NCBI GenBank assembly: GCA_023227965.1
Contig: JALOCA010000002.1
Coordinates: forward strand, 103,094-167,093
DNA length: 64,000 bases
Source: Lentimicrobiaceae bacterium
GTDB taxonomy: Bacteria; Bacteroidota; Bacteroidia; Bacteroidales; JALOCA01
Direction of reading: 5' to 3'
The notes under the pieces are model-generated. The model did not search any database, was not told where the DNA came from, and saw nothing but the letters and a program-made list of their open reading frames with translations. Made by a program: the position numbers and the translations under genes. Every line of letters starts with the position of its first letter. The stretch's first letter is position 1. Positions 47,901 through 56,364 of this stretch are shown here, one piece after another.

Positions 47901-49169
47901 GGTAATGAATTGAATACAAATACTGCACCTGTTTCCTCAACCGGTATTCCCTGGGAAATAATAACACAAAGTTATGCAAATCCTCATCCTACAGGAAATC
48001 CACAGACAACTATTCAGTATCCGGTATATGGGACTTACCCTGTTACTCTTACCGTAACAGATAATGAGGGATTTGATGTAACAAAAACAAAGTATATATA
48101 TGTAAGTGGGGATGTAGATTGTTTTGCCTTGCGCACTTTTAATGTTTATCCTGGAATTTATATATATAATTTTAATTATGGAGAAGAGTCATTAAAAAAA
48201 ATCAGAAAGGGAGATGAAGTTCTTTTTTCTGGTGCTCGAGATCCATTGAATTATAATGAGAACACATGTGTGTATTGGCCTGCTCCAAGTTATCATGAGA
48301 TACAATGTTATTTAAAAGATGTAACAAATGTGAGATGGAATGTTCTAAATACCAATAAATCATATAATAATTATTATGAAGGAATTCAAAGTGAAGCATG
48401 CGCTTGGTACAGTGATAGAGGTGGTCATTATTGGTATAATTCAGGATCATTTAATAATGAAGGCAAATATACCGTACAGTTAGAAGTGTGGAATAGGTAT
48501 TGGGGTGATGACCCTGATATGTTATATTATGATGCAAGGTATGGAACTCCAAGTGCCTTAAATCCAAGTATTAGAGGCGACTTAAGATGGTATGATGCAG
48601 ATTGGGAAACATTTTCTGTAATAGATTGTGAAAAGAGAGTACATGTTGTTGAAAATATTCCTTCGGGTCCCCATGAAGATGTTTATGCCGGCTATTTTGA
48701 TTTCGCAGGCACAGTAAATGTCAATGTTGAACCTGATGCTAAAATAAAATATGAAGCATGTAATGAAATCGATTTGTTACCTGGGTTTACATCAGAAATT
48801 GGAACTGATTTTACTGCACGTATTGACCCGATAATTGTTTCTGATAAGAGCAGCGCAAATTATACTTTTCCCTTATTTTCTAATGATGAATTAAATGAAC
48901 ATTTGGGAAAATCGATGCTTCAAGTTCTTCCTAATCCTGCGAATAGTTTTATTAATATAAAAAATGAAAACTCAAATGTAAATATTGAAAATATTAGTGT
49001 CTATGATGTTTTGGGAAATCTAATCTTTAAGATAGATAACCAGCATACTAATGCATATACTTTACAAATTTCCAATTGGCAAAATGGTATATATATTCTT
49101 CAAATCTTACTTTCTGACAAAAAAGTTGTGCAACAAAAAATGGTAAAGTGTAGTCAATCGGTTTTTTAA
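44928..49169 (+). CDS. Large T9SS-secreted HExxH metallopeptidase-like protein with PKD domains
   Basis: The 1413-residue protein has a signal peptide (to TAKGQ), an N-terminal domain of about 230 residues shared with 35904-36602, and a beta domain. A gluzincin-like peptidase region follows, with HEFFH at 480-484 and a downstream WLIEGQARF that could supply the third ligand. PKD domains are visible from about 770 (WQWEFDGGTPAT ... NPTVTYNTSGVYNASLTITN), with two or three further PKD-like units to about 1060. The C-terminus is a T9SS sorting domain (VLPNPANSFINI ... QNGIYILQILLSD). It is probably a surface or secreted protease. The last gene of the cassette; it follows the fibre gene by two bases. 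Confidence 0.82.
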   Translation: MKATIKIITLFSLFLCLFLSYTAKGQNYTIKKERDAKDTACIKNTLVFSSEKQKLINKVLPGVEFYYCECKNSNRKRLSMLWAEYKNKEYHLREQFNELLSDIDIGKKGKHLKKISEEEIVKAFLWTAMSYSDIELLSIDTFQYLGDYMYQFSNFPDRKVKVNYKISAKIRTYSSDIEDYFKHTVTLYVTVKDKQPGYVIADFGNGDAFPFIYTYPVNRLLKLENSKNTYDINLIYNTGVNTQTCINSNNNINNTYFHFIINDDQTHTTKFQVTGLSNPANYELRIYLHPSFVDPNTEVLIWQSSLNGNGITSNYFTPLNDDKDGFCIFKIYYNNAPLPETFNKYVVKEKIQTGAIGSGADYMIHYASRFFYWQPGGMGSVASYLTNLGQKFTNTWNTQINDWNLCSDISGNKPINIRADGYYYICVNHGIRAQDIDFWGDHVSSSPCSSYWQVNIKVYRDYELYNYDNENDLLTSTIPHEFFHTIQFSHNPNFPHNDNKMQWLIEGQARFIQTVACEELEYNSSKDRLYRTDANNFLNPNVSTSLYYQGYKYCLFWRFLYEKYNSGGSIADKLNIIKETQSGYSNTDIPAIKTFMDNKLNSSSCPDFDSALKVFSKCAYFNNTVYDLWNKGDDNFYVVPFITETINYNGAIVSKADRISSSFGIDYWDINFQTGRQVYLKFNGNINNNGVHPTYYVNFVYDNSSAQLDDHIITLTEGTGEILLDIPSVNQKGVLIITRLDDEEGTIPFIETDYQVVLSPLSSPNTIAADFTGAPTNVPIGSSVFFTDASIPGNNSTITQWQWEFDGGTPATSNEQNPTVTYNTSGVYNASLTITNSNNETSTKTRSAYIIVYESSPGNDLFLTCFAPWSGNSGESLFFTASVMDGEPPYSFIFTFGDGYDFQIENIYNTFVSCNHTYSANGIKHFSCSVFDANNKTDYYEQDIIIGTAGTHNVDFDWDFEYGNAGINQDVSFTNLTEGGMLPYIKYFWEWGNELNTNTAPVSSTGIPWEIITQSYANPHPTGNPQTTIQYPVYGTYPVTLTVTDNEGFDVTKTKYIYVSGDVDCFALRTFNVYPGIYIYNFNYGEESLKKIRKGDEVLFSGARDPLNYNENTCVYWPAPSYHEIQCYLKDVTNVRWNVLNTNKSYNNYYEGIQSEACAWYSDRGGHYWYNSGSFNNEGKYTVQLEVWNRYWGDDPDMLYYDARYGTPSALNPSIRGDLRWYDADWETFSVIDCEKRVHVVENIPSGPHEDVYAGYFDFAGTVNVNVEPDAKIKYEACNEIDLLPGFTSEIGTDFTARIDPIIVSDKSSANYTFPLFSNDELNEHLGKSMLQVLPNPANSFINIKNENSNVNIENISVYDVLGNLIFKIDNQHTNAYTLQISNWQNGIYILQILLSDKKVVQQKMVKCSQSVF

Positions 49170-49297
49170 AAAGGTAACACTTTTATGAGATATATTTCTA
49201 AATAACAAAGCTATCTTACTAAAATAAAAACTTTTTCAAAAAAATCCGTGCAGGTGTATAACTTTTTACTTTTTTTATCAATGTTAAGCTAATCCCT

Positions 49298-50794
49298 TTA
49301 TTTTATCCGGTTCAATCCGGCTTTTGCTTTTTGGTGAATGCTGTTTTTGTATTCCGAAGGGTTCATGGCAAGGCATTGCCGGTAGTATAATCCTGCTTTT
49401 GTGTAGTTTCCAGCCGTTTCGTAAATCATTCCCAACTGCAATGCTGCATTGGCAGCAAAATACCATTCTTCATCCTTTCCCTGTCGGATGGCTTGTTCAT
49501 ACAAGGGAATAGCATCAGCAGTTTTCCCCCATTCATGGCAGATACGGGCTTTGCGATAAACCATCTCTGTAAGCAGACGGCTGGTTGTAAAAGAGACAAT
49601 CGTCTTTTGATTCGTTAAAATACCAAGTGCTCTTTCATAATACCCTCCATCGAAAAGCAACCGGCTTTTCAGCAGGTAAATATTTGGACTTTCGCCCGAA
49701 CGGGCTTCTTTCTCCGCCTCTTTGTCCTCATCAACATTGGAATTACCATAGCAAAGAGCTTTGGCAAGCATCTCCCTGTAGGTTTTTTCGTCGTCACGAA
49801 GCAAAAAACTCCATGCCAGCCGCTGGTAAGCCGATTTGATATAATTCTGCCCCCGGAAATTTTGCAAAAAACGGAGGTAATAAAACGAAGCATCTTTGTC
49901 GAGGCTATGCAGCAAGGCGTTGCCGGTAAGGTAATCAAGGTAATGAAAGGGGAAATACTGGGCACTCAGAGTCCTGTTTTTCAAAATTTCTATAGCTTTA
50001 TTGTTGTTTCCGGTGCGTAAACAAATGGAAGCCATGCAGTAGGTAAGCAACGGGTCCTGCTTACATTCTGTTAGCATTGCCTTGTTACAATATTTTTCAA
50101 ACAATGTGCGGGCGTCTTTTTTGTCGCTTTGCAGGTTCAGATAAATAAAAGTAAGAAAAAACAGGCTTTCGTTTTTCAGGTAAGCGAAAGAAGGATTGGC
50201 AAGCGATATACCAAGCACTTTTTGCAATTCCACTTTCCCCTGCTTAACGGTTCCTTTAAACGACATGAGATTTATAAGCCATTTGTAATTATCGGGTATG
50301 GTTCCGATTAGCGTATGCAAGATTCCCATACTCACATCATCGGGAATAAAAGAAGGAAACATCCCGCGGTTTTCTTCGAGCAAACGGTAAGCTTTGTTGA
50401 TTTCGAGGGCAGCTGTACGGTATTCCCCAAATTTTATTCTTGCAAATGCCCATTGCAATTGTACCAGAGCTATGCTGTGGCGATACCAGGGTGAACTTTT
50501 GTCTCCTTTTTGCAGCCGTGTAAGTCGTGGTTCTTTATTTTTTTCGAGTCTTTTAAATTCTTCTCTGTTTTCGGCAATAAAAAGTGTCAGAAAATCAATT
50601 GTGTTTTCTATACTATAGGGGATATCATTTGAAGGATGTTCTTTTTTTTCTTTTTCCAACAAGGCTTTTCCTTCCTTAAACCGCAAGCTCATAACACACT
50701 GATAAGCATCACGGCAACGGGCATTCATATCGTACCCGGCAGTTGCACAGAAGCCATACATTGCCAATAAAAAAAACAAAAGCTTGTGGAGCAT
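49298..50794 (-). CDS. Exported TPR-repeat protein
   Basis: The 498-residue protein has a signal peptide (MLHKLLFFLLAMYGFCATAG) and helical TPR-like pairs throughout, clearest at the C-terminus (ADAIPLYEQAIRQGKDEEWYFAANAALQLGMIYE ends and TKAGLYYRQCLAMNP). It resembles secreted DUF3808/IML2-type TPR proteins of Bacteroidota in layout. No enzyme motif is present. It is transcribed toward the accessory island and away from the biosynthetic operon. Confidence 0.78.
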   Translation of the reverse strand: MLHKLLFFLLAMYGFCATAGYDMNARCRDAYQCVMSLRFKEGKALLEKEKKEHPSNDIPYSIENTIDFLTLFIAENREEFKRLEKNKEPRLTRLQKGDKSSPWYRHSIALVQLQWAFARIKFGEYRTAALEINKAYRLLEENRGMFPSFIPDDVSMGILHTLIGTIPDNYKWLINLMSFKGTVKQGKVELQKVLGISLANPSFAYLKNESLFFLTFIYLNLQSDKKDARTLFEKYCNKAMLTECKQDPLLTYCMASICLRTGNNNKAIEILKNRTLSAQYFPFHYLDYLTGNALLHSLDKDASFYYLRFLQNFRGQNYIKSAYQRLAWSFLLRDDEKTYREMLAKALCYGNSNVDEDKEAEKEARSGESPNIYLLKSRLLFDGGYYERALGILTNQKTIVSFTTSRLLTEMVYRKARICHEWGKTADAIPLYEQAIRQGKDEEWYFAANAALQLGMIYETAGNYTKAGLYYRQCLAMNPSEYKNSIHQKAKAGLNRIK

Positions 50795-50811
50795 AAAGTT
50801 TTTATTTTCCC

Positions 50812-50819
50812 CAAAAATA
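50812..50819 (-). promoter_or_regulatory. Putative -7 promoter element of the TPR gene
   Basis: CAAAAATA on the + strand is TATTTTTG on the - strand, a fit to TAnnTTTG 18 bases before the start. Confidence 0.4.
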
Positions 50820-51030
50820 TAAAATTATATCATGCTTATTTTGAATTGTTTTTTTTAATTAAAACAAAAAATATTTGTTTTCTTTTTCTGGTGAATCTGG
50901 AAATTATTTTTGTAAATATTTAATATACAATTTTTTATCATTTATAAACCCATTATCAATTTTGTGAGCAGTTAGCTAAAGTACTGGTTATTCGACCTAA
51001 GAAAATACACCAAGAGTTTTATTTTCTTAC

Positions 51031-51066
51031 TTTGACTTAAATTTTTTTAAAATATTTTTATATTTG
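51031..51066 (+). promoter_or_regulatory. Putative promoter of the right biosynthetic operon
   Basis: TATATTTG at 51059-51066 matches the -7 consensus; TTTG at 51031-51034 lies 24 bases before it, a little far for a -33 box. The leader would be about 90 bases to the ketoreductase start at 51162. Confidence 0.45.
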
Positions 51067-51161
51067 CCAAACAAGGAGATGCTTTTCATATCTGTAACAT
51101 TAAAAAAACAATATGAAAAAGTTTGTATCAAAAAATATTGAGTACTTACAAAAATACCACT

Positions 51162-51893
51162 ATGATAAAATATGCACTGGTAACAGGTGGATCAAGAGGA
51201 ATAGGCAGGGCAATATGCATTCAGCTTGCCGAGATGGGCTATAACATCCTGATAAACTATGCGAAAAGCCATCAGGAAGCCGAAAAAACCCTCGGATGGG
51301 TACAGGAAAAAGGAGTATCCGGAGAAATTCTTCAGTTTGATGTTGCCAATAAAGACGAAGTAGAAAAAGTTTTAAATAACTGGCACGAAGCGCACCCCGA
51401 GTGTTTGGTAGAAGTATTGGTAAACAACGCCGGAATACGTCGCGATGCATTGTTAATGTGGATGAAGGATGAAGAATGGTTTGATGTGCTTAATACAAAT
51501 CTGAACGGCTATTTTTATGTTACCCGTTTTCTGCTGAAAAATATGCTTATCAATAAATACGGCAGAATTGTGAATATTGTCTCTCTCTCGGGGATAAAAG
51601 GGTTACCAGGTCAAACAAATTATTCGGCAGCTAAAGCAGCTATCATCGGAGCCACTAAAGCCCTAGCTCAGGAAGTAGGCAAAAAACGCGTTACCGTAAA
51701 TGCTGTCGCTCCCGGTTTCATTACAACCGATATGACCAAAGACCTTGATGAAAAAATGTACAAACAGGCAATTCCCCTCGAACGGTTTGGTACACCGGAA
51801 GAGGTTGCAGCCACCGTAGGTTTTTTGGCTTCAGAAAAAGCCTCTTACATTACTGGTACTGTAATTTCAGTCAACGGAGGGTTGTACACCTGA
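51162..51893 (+). CDS. 3-oxoacyl-[ACP] reductase (FabG-like SDR)
   Basis: The ATG at 51162 puts the TGGSRGIG cofactor motif at residues 8-15, as in FabG; the ATG at 51123 adds 13 unrelated residues. The 243-residue protein has the NNAG motif, the catalytic Tyr154 and Lys158 (YSAAK) and the C-terminal GTVISVNGG. It reduces 3-oxoacyl chains on an acyl carrier protein with NADPH. It heads an operon with a ketosynthase and a dedicated carrier protein, so it is probably specialised and not the housekeeping FabG. Confidence 0.93.
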   Translation: MIKYALVTGGSRGIGRAICIQLAEMGYNILINYAKSHQEAEKTLGWVQEKGVSGEILQFDVANKDEVEKVLNNWHEAHPECLVEVLVNNAGIRRDALLMWMKDEEWFDVLNTNLNGYFYVTRFLLKNMLINKYGRIVNIVSLSGIKGLPGQTNYSAAKAAIIGATKALAQEVGKKRVTVNAVAPGFITTDMTKDLDEKMYKQAIPLERFGTPEEVAATVGFLASEKASYITGTVISVNGGLYT

Positions 51894-51952
51894 TTTTCCC
51901 TTTTTGCAAATTTGGAAGTTGTAAACATGAAACTTATCTTAAATATTGGCAA

Positions 51953-53170
51953 ATGAATCGCGTAGTAATCACAGGATTAGGAATTTACTCCTGTATCGGC
52001 AAAAATCTTGACGAGGTAAAGGATTCGTTATATTATGGAAAATCTGGGGTTATTTTTGATGCATCCCGAAAACAAATGGGTTTCCGTTCCGCACTCACCA
52101 CCCATCTGGAACGACCCAACCTTAAAGGCAAACTCGATCGTCGTATGCGGATAGGAATGGCTGAACCAGCCGAATATGCCTACATGGCGACACGCGAAGC
52201 TCTTCAAAACGCATGTATCAGTGATGATTTCCTCAACGAAAACGAAGTAGGAATTTTTTACGGGAACGACAGCACTGCCGAAGCTGTAATTTCAGCCAGC
52301 GAAACTCTTCGTGAAAAAAAAGACACTGTTTTGTTGGGTTCGGGCTCTATCTTTCAGTCCATGAACTCAACGGTTACCATGAACCTTTCCGTAATTTTCC
52401 GTCTGAAAGGAATAAACTTTACCATAAGCGGAGCCTGTGCCAGCGGTTCGCATTCTATCGGCATGGGTTATGTAATGATAAAACATGGTTTGCAGGATAT
52501 TATCATTTGCGGAGGTGCCCAGGAAATTAATCCTTACTCTATGGGCAGTTTTGATGCACTTAGTGCTTTTTCTATTCGGGAAGACGATCCTCAACATGCT
52601 TCACGTCCTTTCGATCGCGACCGCGATGGATTGGTCCCCAGCGGAGGAGCTGCTTCCGTGATTCTCGAAAACTACGATTCAGCCGTGAAACGCGGAGCCC
52701 CCATTCTTGCCGAAGTAGTAGGTTACGGCTTTTCGTCTAATGGCGAACACATCTCTCAACCTAATGTTGACGGAGCAGTACGTTCCATCGAAAAAGCGCT
52801 ACGCGAAGCTCGTCTCTCCCCCGAACAAATTGATTATATTAATGCTCACGCCACATCAACACCCATCGGCGACATGAACGAAGCCATAGCCCTGCACAAA
52901 GTATTCGGAAATGCCCACCCTCTTTTAAGTTCTACAAAATCAATGACAGGGCATGAATGCTGGATGGCTGGTGCCAGTGAAATTGTATATTCTATGCTTA
53001 TGATGCAACACAATTTTATTGCCCCCAATATTAATTTTGAAAATCCGGATGCATATTCTGCCCATTTGAATATTGTTACCGAAACTCTTGAAAAAAATAT
53101 AAATATTTTCCTTTCCAACTCATTCGGTTTTGGCGGGACGAATTCAACTTTGATTGTTAAAAAGATTTAA
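51953..53170 (+). CDS. Beta-ketoacyl-ACP synthase (FabB/FabF type)
   Basis: The 405-residue protein keeps the Cys-His-His triad: Cys162 in GACASGSHS, His299 in NAHATSTPIGD and His334 in TGHECWMAGASE. It contains the usual ALSAFS and PFDRDRDGLV segments. It condenses malonyl-ACP with an acyl primer. Ketosynthases close to FabB that sit in operons with one ACP, one ketoreductase and an LpxL-type acyltransferase occur in aryl-polyene and flexirubin-type loci. No partner chain-length factor is present in this window. Confidence 0.93.
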   Translation: MNRVVITGLGIYSCIGKNLDEVKDSLYYGKSGVIFDASRKQMGFRSALTTHLERPNLKGKLDRRMRIGMAEPAEYAYMATREALQNACISDDFLNENEVGIFYGNDSTAEAVISASETLREKKDTVLLGSGSIFQSMNSTVTMNLSVIFRLKGINFTISGACASGSHSIGMGYVMIKHGLQDIIICGGAQEINPYSMGSFDALSAFSIREDDPQHASRPFDRDRDGLVPSGGAASVILENYDSAVKRGAPILAEVVGYGFSSNGEHISQPNVDGAVRSIEKALREARLSPEQIDYINAHATSTPIGDMNEAIALHKVFGNAHPLLSSTKSMTGHECWMAGASEIVYSMLMMQHNFIAPNINFENPDAYSAHLNIVTETLEKNINIFLSNSFGFGGTNSTLIVKKI

Positions 53171-53180
53171 TGTACTTTTG
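53150..53180 (+). promoter_or_regulatory. Putative internal promoter before the acyl carrier protein gene
   Basis: TTTG at 53150-53153 and TACTTTTG at 53173-53180 are 19 bases apart, the best-spaced -33/-7 pair near this operon. It overlaps the end of the ketosynthase gene and would give a leader of about 120 bases. Confidence 0.55.
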
Positions 53181-53305
53181 CCCATTGCAATAAAATTCTC
53201 ATGGTTAGGATAAATTCCAATATTCTTGGATGTATTTTTAATTATGAGGATTTTTAAGGATACCCGGAAAAAGAATTGGAACATTAAAAAACAAATTATA
53301 TACGA

Positions 53306-53563
53306 ATGAAAGAAGAGGAAATTATCGCAAAAATCAATGATATACTTATTGATGAATTTGAAATTGAGCCCGAACAACTACAACCCGATGCCAATTTAAT
53401 GAAAACTCTCGAAATTGACAGTCTTGATCTGGTGGATCTGGTGGTTATCATCGAAAAAAATTTCGGGTTCAAAGTGAAAGCCGAAGAATTTGCCAACATT
53501 AAAGTTTTACAGGATTTTTACGATTATATCATTCTTCGCCTCAGCAACAGTACTTCAAACTAA
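53306..53563 (+). CDS. Acyl carrier protein
   Basis: The 85-residue acidic protein has the phosphopantetheine attachment motif IDSLDLVDL with Ser39. It lies between the ketosynthase and the LpxL-type acyltransferase, so it is probably the dedicated carrier on which the chain of this pathway is built and from which the acyltransferases take it. Confidence 0.93.
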   Translation: MKEEEIIAKINDILIDEFEIEPEQLQPDANLMKTLEIDSLDLVDLVVIIEKNFGFKVKAEEFANIKVLQDFYDYIILRLSNSTSN

Positions 53564-53588
53564 TCTACTTATTACCAAACCCTGAAGC

Positions 53589-54497
53589 ATGAATTCGTGG
53601 AGTGGAAAAACACGTGGAGGAATTTGCGGATATAAGATATTTGTTTTTCTGTTACGGAACGTAGGTATCAGTGCGGCATATTTTCTGTTAAATTTTGTAG
53701 CCCTGTACTATTTTTTCTTCTCCCGTAAAGCCTTTAAATACCAATACTATCTTTTCCATACCATTTTTGGTTATTCGATAGCAAAAGCAATGCTATCAGT
53801 TTACAGGAATTTTATCTTACTTGGGCAAACACTCATTGATAAAGTATGCATACTTTCGGGTACTGCTACACATTTTACTTTCGATTTTGAAGGAGAAGAG
53901 CATCTCAGAAAAATAGCAAAGGATGGGAAAGGTGGTATACTGCTGAATGCTCATATTGGCAATTGGGAAACAGCCGGGCAACTGCTCAACCGATTGTCTT
54001 GTAACATAAACATCCTGCTGATGGACATTGAACACGAAAACATAAAACGTCTGCTCGATCAGGTCATGGTTGTCAAATCCGAAAACACACAGGTAAAAAT
54101 TATCGTTGAAAAAAAAGATTTTTCACATCTTATCGAAATAAAAAAAACAATCCTGAATAATGAAATATTAGTTTTGCATGGTGACAGGTTTGTTCCCGGG
54201 ATGAAAGTTCTTTCTACAACATTTATGGACAAAAAAGCAACATTTCCCTATGGTCCGTTTTTTCTTGCCGTACGTTTTGGGGTGCCGGTTTCCTTCGTTT
54301 TTGCATTGAAAGAACGAAAAAACCATTACCATTTTTTTGCAACACCGGCTAAAGTATACACTCCTGCAAATTCAACAATTACAGAAAGCGACTTGTTGCC
54401 CATTCTCAATGATTATACAGCAACCCTGGAAAAAGTATTAAGAAAATATCCCTTACAGTGGTTCAATTATTACCCCTTCTGGGAAAATCAAACCTGA
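53589..54497 (+). CDS. LpxL/HtrB-type lysophospholipid acyltransferase
   Basis: The 302-residue protein has one N-terminal membrane helix (about 20-45) and the LpxL-family catalytic motif His122-IGNW-Glu127 in LLNAHIGNWE, followed by a substrate-binding stretch (GPFFLAVRFGVPV). Family members transfer acyl chains from ACP to lipids at the inner face of the inner membrane; in pigment loci they are thought to put the polyene on a lipid. The stop overlaps the next start (TGATG), so it is translationally coupled to the radical SAM gene. Confidence 0.9.
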   Translation: MNSWSGKTRGGICGYKIFVFLLRNVGISAAYFLLNFVALYYFFFSRKAFKYQYYLFHTIFGYSIAKAMLSVYRNFILLGQTLIDKVCILSGTATHFTFDFEGEEHLRKIAKDGKGGILLNAHIGNWETAGQLLNRLSCNINILLMDIEHENIKRLLDQVMVVKSENTQVKIIVEKKDFSHLIEIKKTILNNEILVLHGDRFVPGMKVLSTTFMDKKATFPYGPFFLAVRFGVPVSFVFALKERKNHYHFFATPAKVYTPANSTITESDLLPILNDYTATLEKVLRKYPLQWFNYYPFWENQT

Positions 54498-55852
54498 TGA
54501 ACAGTAAGTTACTTCTTGTATCGGCAAACCGCTTCAATATACCTTACCCGGTTTATCCCTTGGGCATTTCATACCTTGCTACTCATCTTAAAAAGACTTT
54601 CCCGGGTTTGCAGCTCCGTTTTTTTGACTGTTTCAACAGGACGAATGAAGATCTGATTTCCGAAATTACCTCCTTTCAGCCACATTATATTGGTGTTTCG
54701 TTACGGAACATTGACAATGTTAATTTTTATGAATCGGAAAGCTTTATTTCTACTTATCGTTCGCTGTTTGAAATTATCCGCCGACACAGCCGGGCAAAAC
54801 TTATTGCGGGAGGTTCGGCATTTTCTTTATTCCCCAAAAAGCTTTTCCAGCTTCTGCAACCCGACTTCGGGATAGTGGGAGAAGGCGAACAGAGCTTTGC
54901 CAAACTCATTGAATGTCTTAACCTGGGCAGGGACTACACAACAATAGAAGGGCTCGTATATGCCAACGAATATGCTGTAACCATAAACCCCCGCAGCAAC
55001 TTTCTTCGTTGTCCCGACCTTGAATTTGAATCCGATTGGTTAAGCTACTATTGGCAACATTCGGGGATGCTGAATATTCAAACCAAACGCGGCTGTCCTT
55101 ACCATTGTATTTATTGTACTTATCCCCTCATCGAAGGGAGCGAGGTGCGAACCCTCGATGCCGACAAAATTGTTGACACTTTGCAATGGCTTACTAACGA
55201 AAAGAACATCAGTTACGTATTTTTTACCGATTCCGTTTTCAATATCAGTAATCCATTCAATACCATCCTTGCCGAAAAAATTATCCAAAGCGGGATAAAA
55301 ATAAACTGGGGAGCGTATTTTTCGCCCCATTTACTGGATGAAACCCTGCTTTCTCTTTTCCAAAGAGCAGGGCTTACCCATGTGGAGTTTGGTACCGAGT
55401 CGTTGAGCGACAAACAACTTGAAAACTATGGCAAACATTTTACTTTTGATGAAGTGTTGGAAAAATCGGAGTTATGCAATCGCTTTCGTGTTTTCTTCTG
55501 TCATTCGATGATATTGGGTGGCTATGGCGAAACCGAAGAAACTCTTGCTGAAACTTTTGAAAATTCTAAAAAAATAAAAAATACAGTTTTCTTCCCATTT
55601 ATCGGGATGCGTATTTACCCCGGAACGCCTCTCCACCGCATTGCCTTAACCGAAGGTACGCTGGATAAAAACGATTCCCTACTTGAACCGGCTTATTATA
55701 TTTCGAAAAACATTGATCTTACAACACTGAAGGAAAAGGCAAAAAACAGTGGAAGAAACTGGATTTTCCCCGACGAAGAATTGTCGCCTATACTTTCCCG
55801 TATGCGCGAACGAAATAAAAAAGGACCCCTATGGCATCATCTCAGAACATAA
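54497..55852 (+). CDS. B12-binding-domain radical SAM protein
   Basis: The ATG at 54497 is chosen since it overlaps the upstream stop; an earlier ATG at 54458 lies inside the acyltransferase gene. The 451-residue protein has an N-terminal cobalamin-binding-like domain (YPLGISYLATHLKKTFP; GEGEQSF) and a radical SAM core with CxxxCxxC at Cys200, Cys204 and Cys207. It is a lipid- or peptide-modifying type of enzyme (hopanoid and fatty-acyl modifiers belong here). It is distinct from the radical SAM protein at 6528-7799. The stop lies inside the next gene. Confidence 0.88.
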   Translation: MNSKLLLVSANRFNIPYPVYPLGISYLATHLKKTFPGLQLRFFDCFNRTNEDLISEITSFQPHYIGVSLRNIDNVNFYESESFISTYRSLFEIIRRHSRAKLIAGGSAFSLFPKKLFQLLQPDFGIVGEGEQSFAKLIECLNLGRDYTTIEGLVYANEYAVTINPRSNFLRCPDLEFESDWLSYYWQHSGMLNIQTKRGCPYHCIYCTYPLIEGSEVRTLDADKIVDTLQWLTNEKNISYVFFTDSVFNISNPFNTILAEKIIQSGIKINWGAYFSPHLLDETLLSLFQRAGLTHVEFGTESLSDKQLENYGKHFTFDEVLEKSELCNRFRVFFCHSMILGGYGETEETLAETFENSKKIKNTVFFPFIGMRIYPGTPLHRIALTEGTLDKNDSLLEPAYYISKNIDLTTLKEKAKNSGRNWIFPDEELSPILSRMRERNKKGPLWHHLRT

Positions 55853-56280
55853 TTTGCAGTGGAAACGACCTGTTGCGGCTTATTCCGCAACGTCCTCCTA
55901 TGGTAATGATTGATAAGCTACGAAGCTGCGAAAACAAGGTTACTATCACAGCTTTAACACCTCAGGCAGATAACTTGTTTGCAGAAAATGGGCTTTTTAC
56001 CGAACCCGGTTTAATAGAAAACATAGCCCAAACAGCCGCTGCGGGTGTGGGCTACCGAGTTTCGCGCGATGCCACTGAAGGAAAAACTGAAATTCCTTTG
56101 GGGTTTATCGGGGCTGTAAAAAACCTGAAAATTTATTTTTTGCCCAAATTAGGTGATGAAATCATTACTACGGTTACCATAGAACATGAAGTGCTGGATG
56201 CTACGATAATAAATGGCACTATCCGGTGCGGAGGACAACTGGTTGCCGAATGCGAAATGAAAATTTTCCTGAAAAAATAA
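55831..56280 (+). CDS. Hotdog-fold 3-hydroxyacyl-ACP dehydratase-like protein
   Basis: The 149-residue protein resembles FabZ/ApeI-type dehydratases: LLRLIPQRPPMVMIDKL at the N-terminus, and the central helix with Glu (LIENIAQTAAAGVG). The catalytic His that FabZ carries in its HFP motif has no counterpart; the sequence there reads ENGLFTEPG. It may use another residue, or serve as a thioesterase-like or structural partner. It overlaps the preceding gene by 22 bases. Confidence 0.82.
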   Translation: MASSQNIICSGNDLLRLIPQRPPMVMIDKLRSCENKVTITALTPQADNLFAENGLFTEPGLIENIAQTAAAGVGYRVSRDATEGKTEIPLGFIGAVKNLKIYFLPKLGDEIITTVTIEHEVLDATIINGTIRCGGQLVAECEMKIFLKK

Positions 56281-56331
56281 GAAAATATCACTTAGCTCGT
56301 TATCGGGTTTCGATTATTCTAAAAAAACACT

Positions 56332-56339
56332 TATGTTTG
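56332..56339 (+). promoter_or_regulatory. Putative -7 promoter element within the operon
   Basis: TATGTTTG fits TAnnTTTG 25 bases before the next start and could uncouple the last four genes from the synthase genes. Confidence 0.35.
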
Positions 56340-56364
56340 TTTTCCGGATAATAAAAATGAATTT

